The position numbers were made by a program, and so were the translations under genes. The notes beneath the pieces were generated by a model. The model ran no database searches, was not told where the DNA came from, and saw only the letters and a program-made list of their open reading frames with translations. From Limnohabitans sp. 2KL-17 (GTDB lineage Bacteria; Pseudomonadota; Gammaproteobacteria; Burkholderiales; Burkholderiaceae_C): a stretch of 53,218 nt of DNA. Below are positions 25,627-33,901 of the stretch, piece by piece; the stretch's first letter is position 1; each line of letters opens with the position of its first letter. The stretch lies in the NCBI RefSeq assembly GCF_003063415.1, contig NZ_NESK01000028.1, forward strand, positions 1-53,218, in the 5' to 3' direction.

Positions 25627-26882
25627 GCGGTTCTCATCCTCAGCAAACGCTCACTGGCTGGAGGGTGCGAGTAATAAAACTTCACGTACATCGGGTCGGG
25701 CGTCAGGGTAGCGGCATTGTCCTGGTAGAGCTTAAGCAAGGCTGAGGACAAGTCTTTGCCGGGCGTTTGAGATACCGCATAGGCATCGGCTTCAAACTCT
25801 TGCTGGCGTGAGCGCCAGGACGACACAGGGGCAACGAACAAAGTGAATACAGGGGTGACCAACATGAACAAGACCAGCGCCAGGGCATCGTTGCCACCCT
25901 CCAGGTTGGGCATAACGCCCAAGCCCGTGTAAAACCAGACCTGTTGGGCCAGCCAACCCAGCAAGGCCAACCCGGCAAGCATCAAGGAAAAGCTGGTCGC
26001 CATCATTTTAAGAATGTGCTTGTGCTTGAAATGGCCCAGCTCGTGCGCCAGCACAGCCTCCATTTCTGCAGGGCTCAATTGCTTGAGCAACGTGTCAAAA
26101 AAGACCACGCGTTTGCTGGCCCCGAAACCGGTAAAAAACGCGTTGGAATGTGCAGAGCGGCGACTGCCATCCATCACGAAAAAGCCCTTGGCCGTAAAGC
26201 CCGAACGCTGCATCAGGGCCTGTACCCGGGCTTTGAGCGATTCATCGTCCAGCGGGCTGAACTTGTTGAACAGCGGCATGATCACGTTGGGCGCGATCGC
26301 CATCAAGAACAACTGCCACCCCACCAAAACGCCCCATGCCCAAAGCCACCACCACTCACCACCGGTTTGCATGAGCCACAGCAAAACCCACAATATTGGC
26401 ATGCCCAGGACCAGGCCCAGCGCCAGCCCCTTGGCCATGTCGGCCAGCCACAAGCCTGGCGTGATTTTATTGAAACCAAACCGCTGCTCCACCCCAAAAG
26501 TTTGCACCAGCGACAAGGGCAAGCCGATCGCGCCACCGACCAAGCTGAAGACCAGTACCAAGGCGATTTGCTGCGCCATGCCAGACCCCATCCAGCCCAG
26601 CAACAACTGGTTCAGTGCATCGAGCCCGCCCAGCAGCGTCCAGCCCATCAGCACCGCTGCATCAAGTGCGATGTCAATTTGAGACAAGCGGGCCTTGGCC
26701 AGTGTGTAGTCGGCTGCTTTTTGGTGATCTGCCAAAGAGACTGTTTCGGCGTACGTCACCGGCACGGCAGCACGGTGGCGAGCCACATGCCTGACTTGCC
26801 GGGTGTTGAGCCAAAATTTAAGGGTCACATGCGCCATCAAGGCGAGCACCAGGGTCAGGGTCAAAGTTAGGGATGCATTCAT
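25623..26882 (-). CDS. M48-family membrane metalloprotease (Ste24/HtpX-like)
   Basis: 419 residues from [10 protein letters not shown]. Several membrane segments (5-20, 75-90, 105-125, 155-200, about 300-330) surround a zinc site H280-E-L-G-H284 ([11 protein letters not shown]), with the third ligand in EFEADAYA near 355-360. [20 protein letters not shown] is typical of Ste24-type CAAX proteases. Bacterial relatives act in membrane-protein quality control; there is no prenylation in bacteria. First gene of the unit ending with rsgA, divergent from orn. Confidence 0.85.
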   Translation of the reverse strand: MNASLTLTLTLVLALMAHVTLKFWLNTRQVRHVARHRAAVPVTYAETVSLADHQKAADYTLAKARLSQIDIALDAAVLMGWTLLGGLDALNQLLLGWMGSGMAQQIALVLVFSLVGGAIGLPLSLVQTFGVEQRFGFNKITPGLWLADMAKGLALGLVLGMPILWVLLWLMQTGGEWWWLWAWGVLVGWQLFLMAIAPNVIMPLFNKFSPLDDESLKARVQALMQRSGFTAKGFFVMDGSRRSAHSNAFFTGFGASKRVVFFDTLLKQLSPAEMEAVLAHELGHFKHKHILKMMATSFSLMLAGLALLGWLAQQVWFYTGLGVMPNLEGGNDALALVLFMLVTPVFTLFVAPVSSWRSRQQEFEADAYAVSQTPGKDLSSALLKLYQDNAATLTPDPMYVKFYYSHPPASERLLRMRTA

Positions 26883-26974
26883 TACGCCATTGTAGGAGCC
26901 GCACCCTGCACACAATGTCTTGTGGTGATTTCGGGCGCGGATTGTCCGCTTGTGGCATCAGCGACAATCGATAC

Positions 26975-27565
26975 ATGTCTGAAGCCCACTCCCCCACTTT
27001 TTCCACCGATACAGTTGAACTGCAAAAATCCGACCAGAACCTGGTGTGGATCGACTGTGAGATGACTGGCCTTGACCCCGAAAAAGAGCGTTTGCTGGAA
27101 ATCGCCGTTATCGTGACCGGCCCGCACCTCACGCCACGCATCGAAGGTCCGGTTTTGGTGATTCACCAAAGCGATGAACTGCTGAACCAGATGGATAAAT
27201 GGAATAAAGGCACTCACGGTAAAAGTGGGCTCATCGACAAAGTCAAAGCCTCGACCACCAGCGAAGCCGATGCTGAAGATCAGATTCTGGTGTTCCTTAA
27301 AAAGTATTTGCCTAAAAACAGTTCCCCCCTTTGCGGCAACACCATCAGCCAGGACCGGCGCTTTTTGGTCAAATTTATGCCCAAGCTGGAGGCTTTCTTT
27401 CACTACCGCAACCTGGATGTGAGCACTTTGAAGGAGCTGTCACGCCGCTGGAAGCCCGAGGTGTATTCGAGTTTCAAGAAGCAGCAAAAGCACACCGCAC
27501 TGGCGGATGTGCACGAGTCGATCGATGAACTGGCCCATTACCGTGAGCATTTCATTCAATTGTGA
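26975..27565 (+). CDS. orn: Oligoribonuclease
   Basis: 196 residues; 3'-5' exoribonuclease that degrades dinucleotides, including pGpG from c-di-GMP turnover. The DEDDh residues are visible: D and E in [11 protein letters not shown] in the third motif ([12 protein letters not shown]), and H/D in [15 protein letters not shown]. Length is close to E. coli Orn (181). The start ATG at 26975 gives the family N-terminus after a short head; the frame is open further upstream but not protein-like. Confidence 0.93.
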   Translation: MSEAHSPTFSTDTVELQKSDQNLVWIDCEMTGLDPEKERLLEIAVIVTGPHLTPRIEGPVLVIHQSDELLNQMDKWNKGTHGKSGLIDKVKASTTSEADAEDQILVFLKKYLPKNSSPLCGNTISQDRRFLVKFMPKLEAFFHYRNLDVSTLKELSRRWKPEVYSSFKKQQKHTALADVHESIDELAHYREHFIQL

Positions 27566-27602
27566 ATGTTCAGGGAAAACCCTAGCGAATTTTTCCGATC
27601 TG

Positions 27603-27611
27603 TGACATAAT
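27603..27611 (+). promoter_or_regulatory. Extended -10 promoter for the DEAD-box helicase
   Basis: TGACATAAT fits an extended -10 (TGn plus CATAAT). No strong -35 is seen, which extended -10 promoters tolerate. It implies a transcript start near 27618 and a leader of about 195 bases before the helicase. Confidence 0.5.
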
Positions 27612-27617
27612 TCAAGG

Positions 27618-27812
27618 CTCGCTGCACATGGGTGCAGCGTTTCTCACATCTCCCTTCATGCCTTGACCCAAAGATAGGGTCACTCACAGCGGCCAGGCTC
27701 CATGCCAAGCGCCACTCGCGAGCACCGTTTGATGGTTGATGTTTTTTCAACCTTGCGGTGCCTTCGGCCTAAGCATACTTTTGCTGCCGTCTCTCCGTGC
27801 GAGTTTTTACAC
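27618..27812 (+). promoter_or_regulatory. Long structured 5' leader of the RNA helicase gene
   Basis: About 195 bases without a strong Shine-Dalgarno before ATG 27813. It can fold into successive hairpins: GCTGCAC-ATGG-GTGCAGC, GACCC-AAAGATA-GGGTC, GGTTGA-loop-TCAACC and a small GCC-TTC-GGC. Cold-inducible RNA helicase genes such as E. coli deaD have long leaders of this kind (established), so temperature- or self-dependent control is possible. Alternatively an in-frame ATG at 27702 could start a longer protein, but those 37 residues do not look like helicase sequence. Confidence 0.45.
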
Positions 27813-29897
27813 ATGACCGACACTTTGAACACAGTGCAGGGCGAATTGACGCCTGCCGAAAACATTTCCATCTCCGCTGAATTGGCTCCCATTGCCACAA
27901 CAGCACCGGCAGCCAACCTGGCCACCGAAATCATGGTCACAGCCGCAGCGGCTGAAGCCATCACCGAAGAACCTGTCAGCGAAGCGGCGGCTGAGGCTGA
28001 AGCCACTGCGGTCTTGCCCAATGGTTTCGTCGAACTGGGCCTGGCCCCCGAACTGGTGCAAGCCGTAGCCGACCTGGGTTACACCCAGCCCACTGCCGTG
28101 CAACTGCGCGCCATTCCTTTGGCCCTGCCCACGATCGGTGGCTCCAAAGACGGCAAGTCCAATGGCTACACCGACTTGATGGTCTCCAGCCAGACAGGCA
28201 GCGGCAAAACAGCCGCTTTCTTGCTGCCCGTGCTGCACACCCTGATCGCCCAAATGGCTGAACAGGAAGCTGCTGAGCGCGCTGAATTTGACCAAGCCTG
28301 TGCCGATGCCACCGCCAAGGGCGAGCCTGCCCCCAAGCGCGCCAAACGCAAAGACCCCACAAACCCACGCAACTTCAAGGCACCAACCCCTGGTGCCCTG
28401 ATCGTGTGCCCCACCCGTGAACTGGCTCAACAAGTCGCACAAGACGCTATCGAGTTGGTCAAACACACACGCGGCCTGCGCGTGGCCAACGTGGTCGGCG
28501 GTATCCCCTACCAGTTGCAAATTGCCAAGCTGCAAAATGCCAATCTGGTTGTAGCCACACCTGGCCGCTTGCTCGACCTGCAGCGCTCCATGCAAATCAA
28601 GCTGGACCAGGTCCAGTTCCTGGTCGTCGACGAAGCCGACCGCATGCTTGACCTGGGCTTTTCGGACGACCTGGCCGATATCAACGACATGACCAGCCAG
28701 CGCCGCCAGACCATGATGTTCAGTGCCACTTTTGCACCACGCATCCAGCAACTGGCCATGCGCGTCATGCATGACGGTGGTTCATCCGTGCAGAAAATCC
28801 AGATCGACAACCCACAAGAAAAGCACAACAACATCAAACAGGTGCTGTTTTGGGCCGACAACGCCCAGCACAAGCGCCAATTGCTTGACCACTGGTTGCG
28901 CGATGCCTCGATTGACCAGGCGATCGTGTTTTCCAGCACGCAAATCGAATGTGACGGCTTGGCCGCTGACTTGCAGCAAGACGGCTTCTCAGCCGTGGCA
29001 CTGCACGGCGCCTTGAGCCAGGGCATGCGCAACCGCCGCTTGATGGCTTTGCGCAACGGCCAAGTCCAGATTTTGGTGGCCACCGATGTCGCAGCGCGCG
29101 GCATTGACGTGCCCACAGTCACCCACGTCTTCAACTTTGGCTTGCCGATGAAGGCCGAGGACTACACCCACCGCATTGGCCGCACAGGCCGTGCTGGCCG
29201 TGATGGCTTGGCCGTGACCTTTGCAGAAGTTCGTGATCGCCGCAAGATTGGTGACATCGAGTCCTACACACGCCAGCCTTTCAAGGCCGAAGTGATTCCA
29301 GGTATGGAACCCAAAGCACGCATGCCCGAGGCGCGCAAACCCATGGGCCGTGGTGGCGACCGTTTTGGCGGTGAGCGCAACTATGCCAACGCAGGTGGCG
29401 GCTTCCGTGGTCGTCCAACCGGTGGTGGTGGTGGCCGTGACTTTGGCGGCCCCCGCGACGGTGGCGGTTTTGATAACCGTGCACCCCGTGGCAATTTCCG
29501 TGACGAGCAGCCCCGCTTTGAGCAGCGCAGCGAACAACCCCGTTTTGATGCACGCAAAGAAGGCGGCCGTTTCGAAGCCCCTCGAGCCGACAGCCGTGGC
29601 GGTGACCGTTTTGAGCAACGCGCAGCGCCAGCACACCCATGGGACCGTGGTGACAACCGCGGCGCTCCACGTCAAGATGCCCGCCCCGAAGGCGCACGTC
29701 AAGGCGCTGGCCGCTGGGAAGAGCGCGGCGGTGACAACCGCAATGCCGCACGTCCAGCACCTCGCGGCGCTGCGGGGGACAAGTTTGCACGGGGTCCCAA
29801 ACCATTCGGCGCGAGCACCTTCAAGCCCCACGCTGCAGGCGAAGGCCCTGCTGGCAAACGCGGCGGTACTCGCGTGCTGAAAATCTCTCGCGGTTGA
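27813..29897 (+). CDS. DEAD-box ATP-dependent RNA helicase with RG-rich tail
   Basis: 694 residues. An Ala/Glu/Thr-rich head (1-68) precedes the helicase core: Q motif QPTAVQ (92-97), motif I SQTGSGKT (126-133), PTRELAQQ, TPGRLLD, DEAD (273-276), SAT (304-306), then the second RecA domain with ATDVAARGIDVP and HRIGRTGRAG. Between motif I and PTREL there is an insertion of about 45 residues, charged and Ala-rich with a basic KRAKRK patch. The last 190 residues or so are Gly, Arg and Asp rich with repeated GGRFE-, QPRFE- and RGGDR-like units, an RNA-binding disordered tail. Close to RhlE/DeaD-type enzymes of ribosome assembly and RNA decay. The long leader hints at cold or growth control. Confidence 0.9.
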   Translation: MTDTLNTVQGELTPAENISISAELAPIATTAPAANLATEIMVTAAAAEAITEEPVSEAAAEAEATAVLPNGFVELGLAPELVQAVADLGYTQPTAVQLRAIPLALPTIGGSKDGKSNGYTDLMVSSQTGSGKTAAFLLPVLHTLIAQMAEQEAAERAEFDQACADATAKGEPAPKRAKRKDPTNPRNFKAPTPGALIVCPTRELAQQVAQDAIELVKHTRGLRVANVVGGIPYQLQIAKLQNANLVVATPGRLLDLQRSMQIKLDQVQFLVVDEADRMLDLGFSDDLADINDMTSQRRQTMMFSATFAPRIQQLAMRVMHDGGSSVQKIQIDNPQEKHNNIKQVLFWADNAQHKRQLLDHWLRDASIDQAIVFSSTQIECDGLAADLQQDGFSAVALHGALSQGMRNRRLMALRNGQVQILVATDVAARGIDVPTVTHVFNFGLPMKAEDYTHRIGRTGRAGRDGLAVTFAEVRDRRKIGDIESYTRQPFKAEVIPGMEPKARMPEARKPMGRGGDRFGGERNYANAGGGFRGRPTGGGGGRDFGGPRDGGGFDNRAPRGNFRDEQPRFEQRSEQPRFDARKEGGRFEAPRADSRGGDRFEQRAAPAHPWDRGDNRGAPRQDARPEGARQGAGRWEERGGDNRNAARPAPRGAAGDKFARGPKPFGASTFKPHAAGEGPAGKRGGTRVLKISRG

Positions 29898-29932
29898 TCC
29901 GTCGCATGGGCTAAAGCCCAGGGCCACACCAT

Positions 29933-29964
29933 AAGGCCTTGCCCTCACCGGCGAGGCCTTTTTT
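29933..29964 (+). terminator. Intrinsic terminator after the helicase
   Basis: AAGGCCTTGCC pairs with GGCGAGGCCTT (one G-T pair) around a six-base loop and is followed by six Ts. It lies 35 bases after the helicase stop on the plus strand. Confidence 0.75.
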
Positions 29965-29992
29965 CATGGCGCAAACAAAGCGTTTAAACCAT

Positions 29993-30030
29993 AAAAAAAC
30001 CGCCCTGGGTGCAAACCCGGGCGGTTTTTA
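29993..30030. terminator. Bidirectional terminator between helicase and rplS
   Basis: A-run, ACCGCCC ... GGGCGGT, T-run: a GC-rich stem whose inner GGT/ACC pairs also match, flanked by As on the left and Ts on the right. It can therefore stop readthrough from the helicase and, on the minus strand, ends the rpsP-rimM-trmD-rplS operon 18 bases after the rplS stop. Confidence 0.85.
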
Positions 30031-30048
30031 CGTCTGACAGAAAAGGCT

Positions 30049-30432
30049 TTACGCTTTGACAGCAGGCGCTGCTTTGCGCTGTGGCAACTTTTCCTTGATA
30101 CGTGCCGACTTGCCGCTGCGGTCACGCAGGTAGTACAGCTTGGCGCGACGAACATCACCGCGACGCTTGACTTCGATGCTGGCGATCACAGGGCTGTAGG
30201 TTTGGAACGTACGCTCCACGCCTTCACCACTGGACATTTTGCGCACAGTGAAGCCGCTGTTCAGACCACGGTTGCGCTTGGCAATCACAACACCTTCGTA
30301 GGCCTGGACGCGCTTGCGTGCACCCTCCACCACGTTGACGCTGACGATCACGGTGTCGCCGGGGGAAAATTCAGGAATCACTTTACCCAGACGGGCAATT
30401 TCTTCCTGCTCAAGAGTTTGAATCAAATTCAT
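30049..30432 (-). CDS. rplS: 50S ribosomal protein L19
   Basis: 127 residues, at the 30S-50S interface. [12 protein letters not shown], then [27 protein letters not shown] and [19 protein letters not shown] are diagnostic. A C-terminal Ala/Lys-rich tail slightly extends the usual length. Last gene of the rpsP operon, though 144 bases separate it from trmD and a promoter-like element lies there. Confidence 0.96.
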   Translation of the reverse strand: MNLIQTLEQEEIARLGKVIPEFSPGDTVIVSVNVVEGARKRVQAYEGVVIAKRNRGLNSGFTVRKMSSGEGVERTFQTYSPVIASIEVKRRGDVRRAKLYYLRDRSGKSARIKEKLPQRKAAPAVKA

Positions 30433-30545
30433 TTTTGAACTCCGTCCGATCATGCCTCGCTACACAAGGGGCGTTTCGTGCTGTAAGGGCCATGCAGTGC
30501 ATGACTGAGCCAAATCGCGGCGGGTAGAGGATCGAAAAGCCTTTG

Positions 30546-30551
30546 ATTATA
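30546..30551 (-). promoter_or_regulatory. Possible internal promoter (-10) for rplS
   Basis: On the minus strand a perfect TATAAT lies in the 144-base gap between trmD and rplS, about 115 bases before the rplS start. The -35 region is poor. The gap also holds a CATGCA-G-TGCATG palindrome (30491-30503). This would let L19 be made apart from trmD, or form a leader for feedback control. Confidence 0.4.
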
Positions 30552-30576
30552 GCTTCTTGGAAGCACAACTGTGATT

Positions 30577-31344
30577 TTATGGGGGCGAGGCGTGCTGATC
30601 CTCTTTCAGGAACGTCTCATCTTCGCGACTGAGCTTGCCCGCCAGGCGGGCTTGCACCAGCAATTCGGGGCGGTGCATTGCGGTCAGGTGCAGACTTTGT
30701 TCGCGCCGCCAGCGCTCGATGCGCGCGTGATGGCCCGATGTCAAGGCCGTCGGGACGGCATGACCTTGCCATACTTCCGGACGGGTGTAGTGCGGGGTGT
30801 CCAGCAAGCCGTCCAGGGCCGGGTTGAAACTGTCAAGTTGGTGGCTGCCCTCATCGTTGAGTACGCCCGGCTGCAAACGAGCCACGGCATCCAGCAACGC
30901 CATCGCCGCGATTTCCCCCCCGGAAAGCACGAAGTCGCCCAAACTGATTTGCTGGCCCACGTATTGATCAATGAAGCGTTGATCAACGCCTTCATAGCGC
31001 CCACACAACAACACTGCACCAGCGCTGTCCGACCACTGCGCCACAGCCTTGTGGTTCAAGGTCTGCCCAATGGGGGAAAACAACACCAGGGGTGTGGGGG
31101 CCAGATCTTGTCGGTCTGCACGAATGGCCGTCAGACAATGGAACAAAGGTTCAGCCAGCATGACCATACCGGGGCCACCGCCAAAAGTCCGGTCGTCTAC
31201 GCGGCGGTAGTTGCCTTCGGCATGGTCACGGGGGTTCCATAGACGGACATCGACCAGGCCACTTTCATAGGCACGGCGAGTGATGCCACTTGTCAACAAG
31301 GGCGCAAACAACTCAGGAAACAGGGTGATGATGTCAAAGCGCAT
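30577..31344 (-). CDS. trmD: tRNA (guanine-N1)-methyltransferase TrmD
   Basis: 255 residues; methylates G37 next to the anticodon using S-adenosylmethionine. The trefoil-knot SAM site is visible as GGGPGMVML, LLCGRYEGVDQRFID and SLGDFVLSGGE. MRFDIITLFPELF is the family start. Within the conserved order rpsP-rimM-trmD-rplS. Confidence 0.96.
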   Translation of the reverse strand: MRFDIITLFPELFAPLLTSGITRRAYESGLVDVRLWNPRDHAEGNYRRVDDRTFGGGPGMVMLAEPLFHCLTAIRADRQDLAPTPLVLFSPIGQTLNHKAVAQWSDSAGAVLLCGRYEGVDQRFIDQYVGQQISLGDFVLSGGEIAAMALLDAVARLQPGVLNDEGSHQLDSFNPALDGLLDTPHYTRPEVWQGHAVPTALTSGHHARIERWRREQSLHLTAMHRPELLVQARLAGKLSREDETFLKEDQHASPP

Positions 31345-31370
31345 GGCTTGCCCTTCACGGTCGGCAACAA

Positions 31371-31988
31371 TCAGTAGTCAGGCTGCCAGTCAACAGTGAT
31401 GCGTTTGCCGGCCAAATCCACGCCATCGACAAATGCCGCCACAAAAGGAATCATCCGCTCAACAGGTTTGCCGTCATCCGATGGGGAGGAAGCTTCAATC
31501 ACCAGCACGGTTTGCGGACCGGTGGACATCAGGTCACGCACTTGGCCAAGGTCCAGACCCTCGCGATTGAACACTTGCAAGCCGATGAGGTCAACCCAGT
31601 AATACTCATCATCGCCCGCAGTGGGAAAACTCGAGCGGGGAACAAATATGCGGGCGCCGCGCAAAGACTCAGCGGCAGTGCGGTCATCGATATGGTGAGC
31701 GCAGGCCACCACGGTGCCAGAGTGGTCCTTGGCTTCTTTGATGCTCAATAGCAAAGGTTCGGTCCAGCCTACCTGCTGAGCCGCTTCGGCTTCGGTTGGC
31801 CGTTTGGGTTTCATTGGCCGATCGGGCGGCAACAAGAACCAGCGCTTTGAAGAAAAAAGCGCCTCTGGTGAGGCGCTGTGGGGCAAAACCTTGAACCAGC
31901 CCTTGATGCCCCAGGCATCGGCGATGCGTCCGATCTCGATGGCGTCAGCCGGCAGTGCGGCTGCTTCCAGGGGAAGACGCATGGCCAA
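31371..31988 (-). CDS. rimM: Ribosome maturation factor RimM
   Basis: 205 residues; helps 30S head maturation and binds S19. The N-terminal motif IGRIADAWGIKGWFKV is diagnostic and the C-terminal PRC-barrel shows in YYWVDLIGLQVFNREGLDLG. An insertion near residues 60-80 makes it longer than E. coli RimM (182). It follows rpsP after ten bases. Confidence 0.94.
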   Translation of the reverse strand: MAMRLPLEAAALPADAIEIGRIADAWGIKGWFKVLPHSASPEALFSSKRWFLLPPDRPMKPKRPTEAEAAQQVGWTEPLLLSIKEAKDHSGTVVACAHHIDDRTAAESLRGARIFVPRSSFPTAGDDEYYWVDLIGLQVFNREGLDLGQVRDLMSTGPQTVLVIEASSPSDDGKPVERMIPFVAAFVDGVDLAGKRITVDWQPDY

Positions 31989-31998
31989 GGTCAGCCAA

Positions 31999-32250
31999 TC
32001 AGGCTGCGGCAGTGCCAGCTTGACGGATCAGGCGTTCCACAGTGGGGGACGCCTGTGCGCCAACGCTCTTCCAGTAGGTCAGACGGTCTTGCGCAATGCG
32101 CAGACCTTCCTCGCCACCTTTGGCAGTGGGGTTGTAAAAGCCGATGCGCTCGAGGAAGCGGCCATCACGGCGCACACGCTTGTCGGCAACAACGATGTTA
32201 AAGAAAGGGCGTGCTTTGGAGCCGCCGCGGTTCAAACGAATAACAACCAT
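31999..32250 (-). CDS. rpsP: 30S ribosomal protein S16
   Basis: 83 residues, normal length. [20 protein letters not shown] is the standard start, followed by [15 protein letters not shown]. First gene of the ribosome-maturation operon. AAGGA lies seven bases before the ATG. Confidence 0.96.
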   Translation of the reverse strand: MVVIRLNRGGSKARPFFNIVVADKRVRRDGRFLERIGFYNPTAKGGEEGLRIAQDRLTYWKSVGAQASPTVERLIRQAGTAAA

Positions 32251-32365
32251 GATTTATCCTTGGGTGGTTGGGTGTCTTGGGAACAATTGCCCAGATGCCC
32301 GATATCCTTCAGCGTTTGAGACACGCAACTGGCCACCCGGCCAGTGACACACTGAAAAGCCTGCC

Positions 32366-32371
32366 ATTATA
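32366..32371 (-). promoter_or_regulatory. Possible -10 box for the rpsP operon
   Basis: TATAAT on the minus strand, about 115 bases before rpsP. The -35 is not convincing. It lies just before the start of the divergent GNAT gene, so the two promoters would overlap. Confidence 0.4.
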
Positions 32372-32387
32372 CAACGGGAGCCCAGCC

Positions 32388-32909
32388 TTGCCTCTGATCA
32401 GACCCAGCCGCGACGAAGACATCGCAGCCATCACTGCGATTTATCACCACCACGTGCTCACGGGCACCGGAACTTTCGAGATCGATCCCCCGACCGAAAC
32501 AGACATGGCCAGTCGAAGAGCAGATGTACTGGCCAAGGGTTTGCCCTATCTGGTCGTCGAAGACGAAGGCCGCGTGATGGGCTTTGCTTATTGCAACTGG
32601 TTCAAGCCCCGACCCGCTTACCGCTTTTCGGCAGAGGACTCCATCTACATGGCCCTGGAAGCTCACCACAAGGGCTTGGGCAAGGCACTGCTGGCCGAGT
32701 TGTGTGCCCGCGCTGAACGCGCAGGCGTGCGCAAATTTCTAGCGGTCATTGGCGATTCGGCCAATGCAGGGTCGATTGGCCTACATCAGTCCCTGGGCTT
32801 CAGCCATGTCGGCGTGCTCAAGTCATGCGGCTGGAAATTCGACCGCTGGCTGGACGTTGTGATGATGGAAAAGCCTTTGGGCGCTGGCGACAGCACCGCT
32901 CCGCAATAA
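32388..32909 (+). CDS. GNAT acetyltransferase, phosphinothricin/methionine-sulfoximine type
   Basis: 173 residues from a TTG start with GGGAG eight bases upstream. IRPSRDEDIAAITAIYHHHV and GTGTFEIDPPTETDM are characteristic of the Pat/YncA branch, which acetylates the amino group of phosphinothricin, methionine sulfoximine or similar. The acetyl-CoA loop is HHKGLGKAL, and SIGLHQSLGFSHVG follows. The longer frame upstream (to 32268) does not look like protein. Natural substrate unknown. Confidence 0.8.
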   Translation: MPLIRPSRDEDIAAITAIYHHHVLTGTGTFEIDPPTETDMASRRADVLAKGLPYLVVEDEGRVMGFAYCNWFKPRPAYRFSAEDSIYMALEAHHKGLGKALLAELCARAERAGVRKFLAVIGDSANAGSIGLHQSLGFSHVGVLKSCGWKFDRWLDVVMMEKPLGAGDSTAPQ

Positions 32910-32917
32910 TCAAGCCC

Positions 32918-33364
32918 ATGAAACACAAAACACTCGCGACCTGGTTGGCTTTTTGGGGTGGGCCCCTGGGCTTGCACCGTTTTTATCTTTACGGCTTTTC
33001 TGACACGCTCGCCTGGCTCTTGCCCATGCCGACTGCACTTGGTTTTTATGGCTTGGAAAGGGTTCAGCAATTTGGACTGGACGACAAGCTCAGTTGGTTG
33101 TTGATCCCCTTGCTGGGATTCACCATTGCGGGCTGCGCCTTGAACGCCATCGTTTACGGCCTGACACCCACTGAGAAATGGAATGCCAGGTTCAACCCCA
33201 ACGCGGATGCACAGGCCGTTGCAGGGCAAACCCATTGGGGCACAGTGATCGGACTGGCCATTGCCCTGCTCATGGGGACTGCGGTGTTGATGTCAAGCCT
33301 GGCTTTCAGCTTTCAACGGTATTTTGAGTACCAGATTGAAGCGGCCCGTCAGATCAGCCAATAA
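32918..33364 (+). CDS. TM2-domain-like small membrane protein
   Basis: 148 residues. The N-terminus (TWLAFWGGPLGLHRFYLYGF) has the TM2 pattern of a helix, a G-x-x-G-x-H-R-F-Y-L turn and a second helix. Two further hydrophobic segments follow (near 57-78 and 108-128). Function of TM2 proteins in bacteria is unknown. Eight bases after the GNAT gene, so cotranscribed; converges on folK. Confidence 0.65.
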   Translation: MKHKTLATWLAFWGGPLGLHRFYLYGFSDTLAWLLPMPTALGFYGLERVQQFGLDDKLSWLLIPLLGFTIAGCALNAIVYGLTPTEKWNARFNPNADAQAVAGQTHWGTVIGLAIALLMGTAVLMSSLAFSFQRYFEYQIEAARQISQ

Positions 33365-33397
33365 CAACCGGCAAGCTGACCCCATCAGTAACCGCTG

Positions 33398-33883
33398 CTA
33401 CAAAATCGGCAAGCGTTCGATGGCCTGCGCCTTAACAAGGGCCAAATCCTCAGCATTCACGCAACCCGGCCACACATCGGCCAGGGGGTACAACACAAAC
33501 GCCCGCTCGCGCCATCGTGGATGGGGCAAAGTCAGGCGTGGGCTGCTCATGCGGGCATCGCCATACATGAGGACATCCAGATCAAGGGTGCGAGGGGCAT
33601 TCAGGTGAGAACGCTGACGCCCAGCCTGGCTTTCAAGTGCTTGCAAGGCATCGAGCAAGTCAGGGGCAGACAACCGGGTCTCCAGTTGGGCCACGGCGTT
33701 GACGTAGTCCGGCCCCCGGGCTTCGTGGGGTGCGGTGCGGTACAGCCGGGATCGGGCTGTCAACCGAGAGTCTGGCAACAGCGCCAGCGCATCAAAGGCC
33801 TGAAGCACCGTTTGCAAGGCATCGCCCAAATTGGCCCCGATTGCCACATAAGCGGTCACGGGGTCTCGCCAGATCGACACCAT
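33398..33883 (-). CDS. folK: HPPK, 2-amino-4-hydroxy-6-hydroxymethyldihydropteridine pyrophosphokinase
   Basis: 161 residues; transfers pyrophosphate from ATP to the pterin in folate synthesis. AYVAIGANLGD opens the fold, APHEARGPDYVNAV binds substrate, and RTLDLDVLMYGD with DLD holds the two magnesium ions; LPHPRWRERAFVLYPLADV completes the family pattern. It follows pcnB after 18 bases, a common arrangement in proteobacteria. Confidence 0.94.
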   Translation of the reverse strand: MVSIWRDPVTAYVAIGANLGDALQTVLQAFDALALLPDSRLTARSRLYRTAPHEARGPDYVNAVAQLETRLSAPDLLDALQALESQAGRQRSHLNAPRTLDLDVLMYGDARMSSPRLTLPHPRWRERAFVLYPLADVWPGCVNAEDLALVKAQAIERLPIL

Positions 33884-33901
33884 AGGTTGGCGGCAGCGGG
33901 C

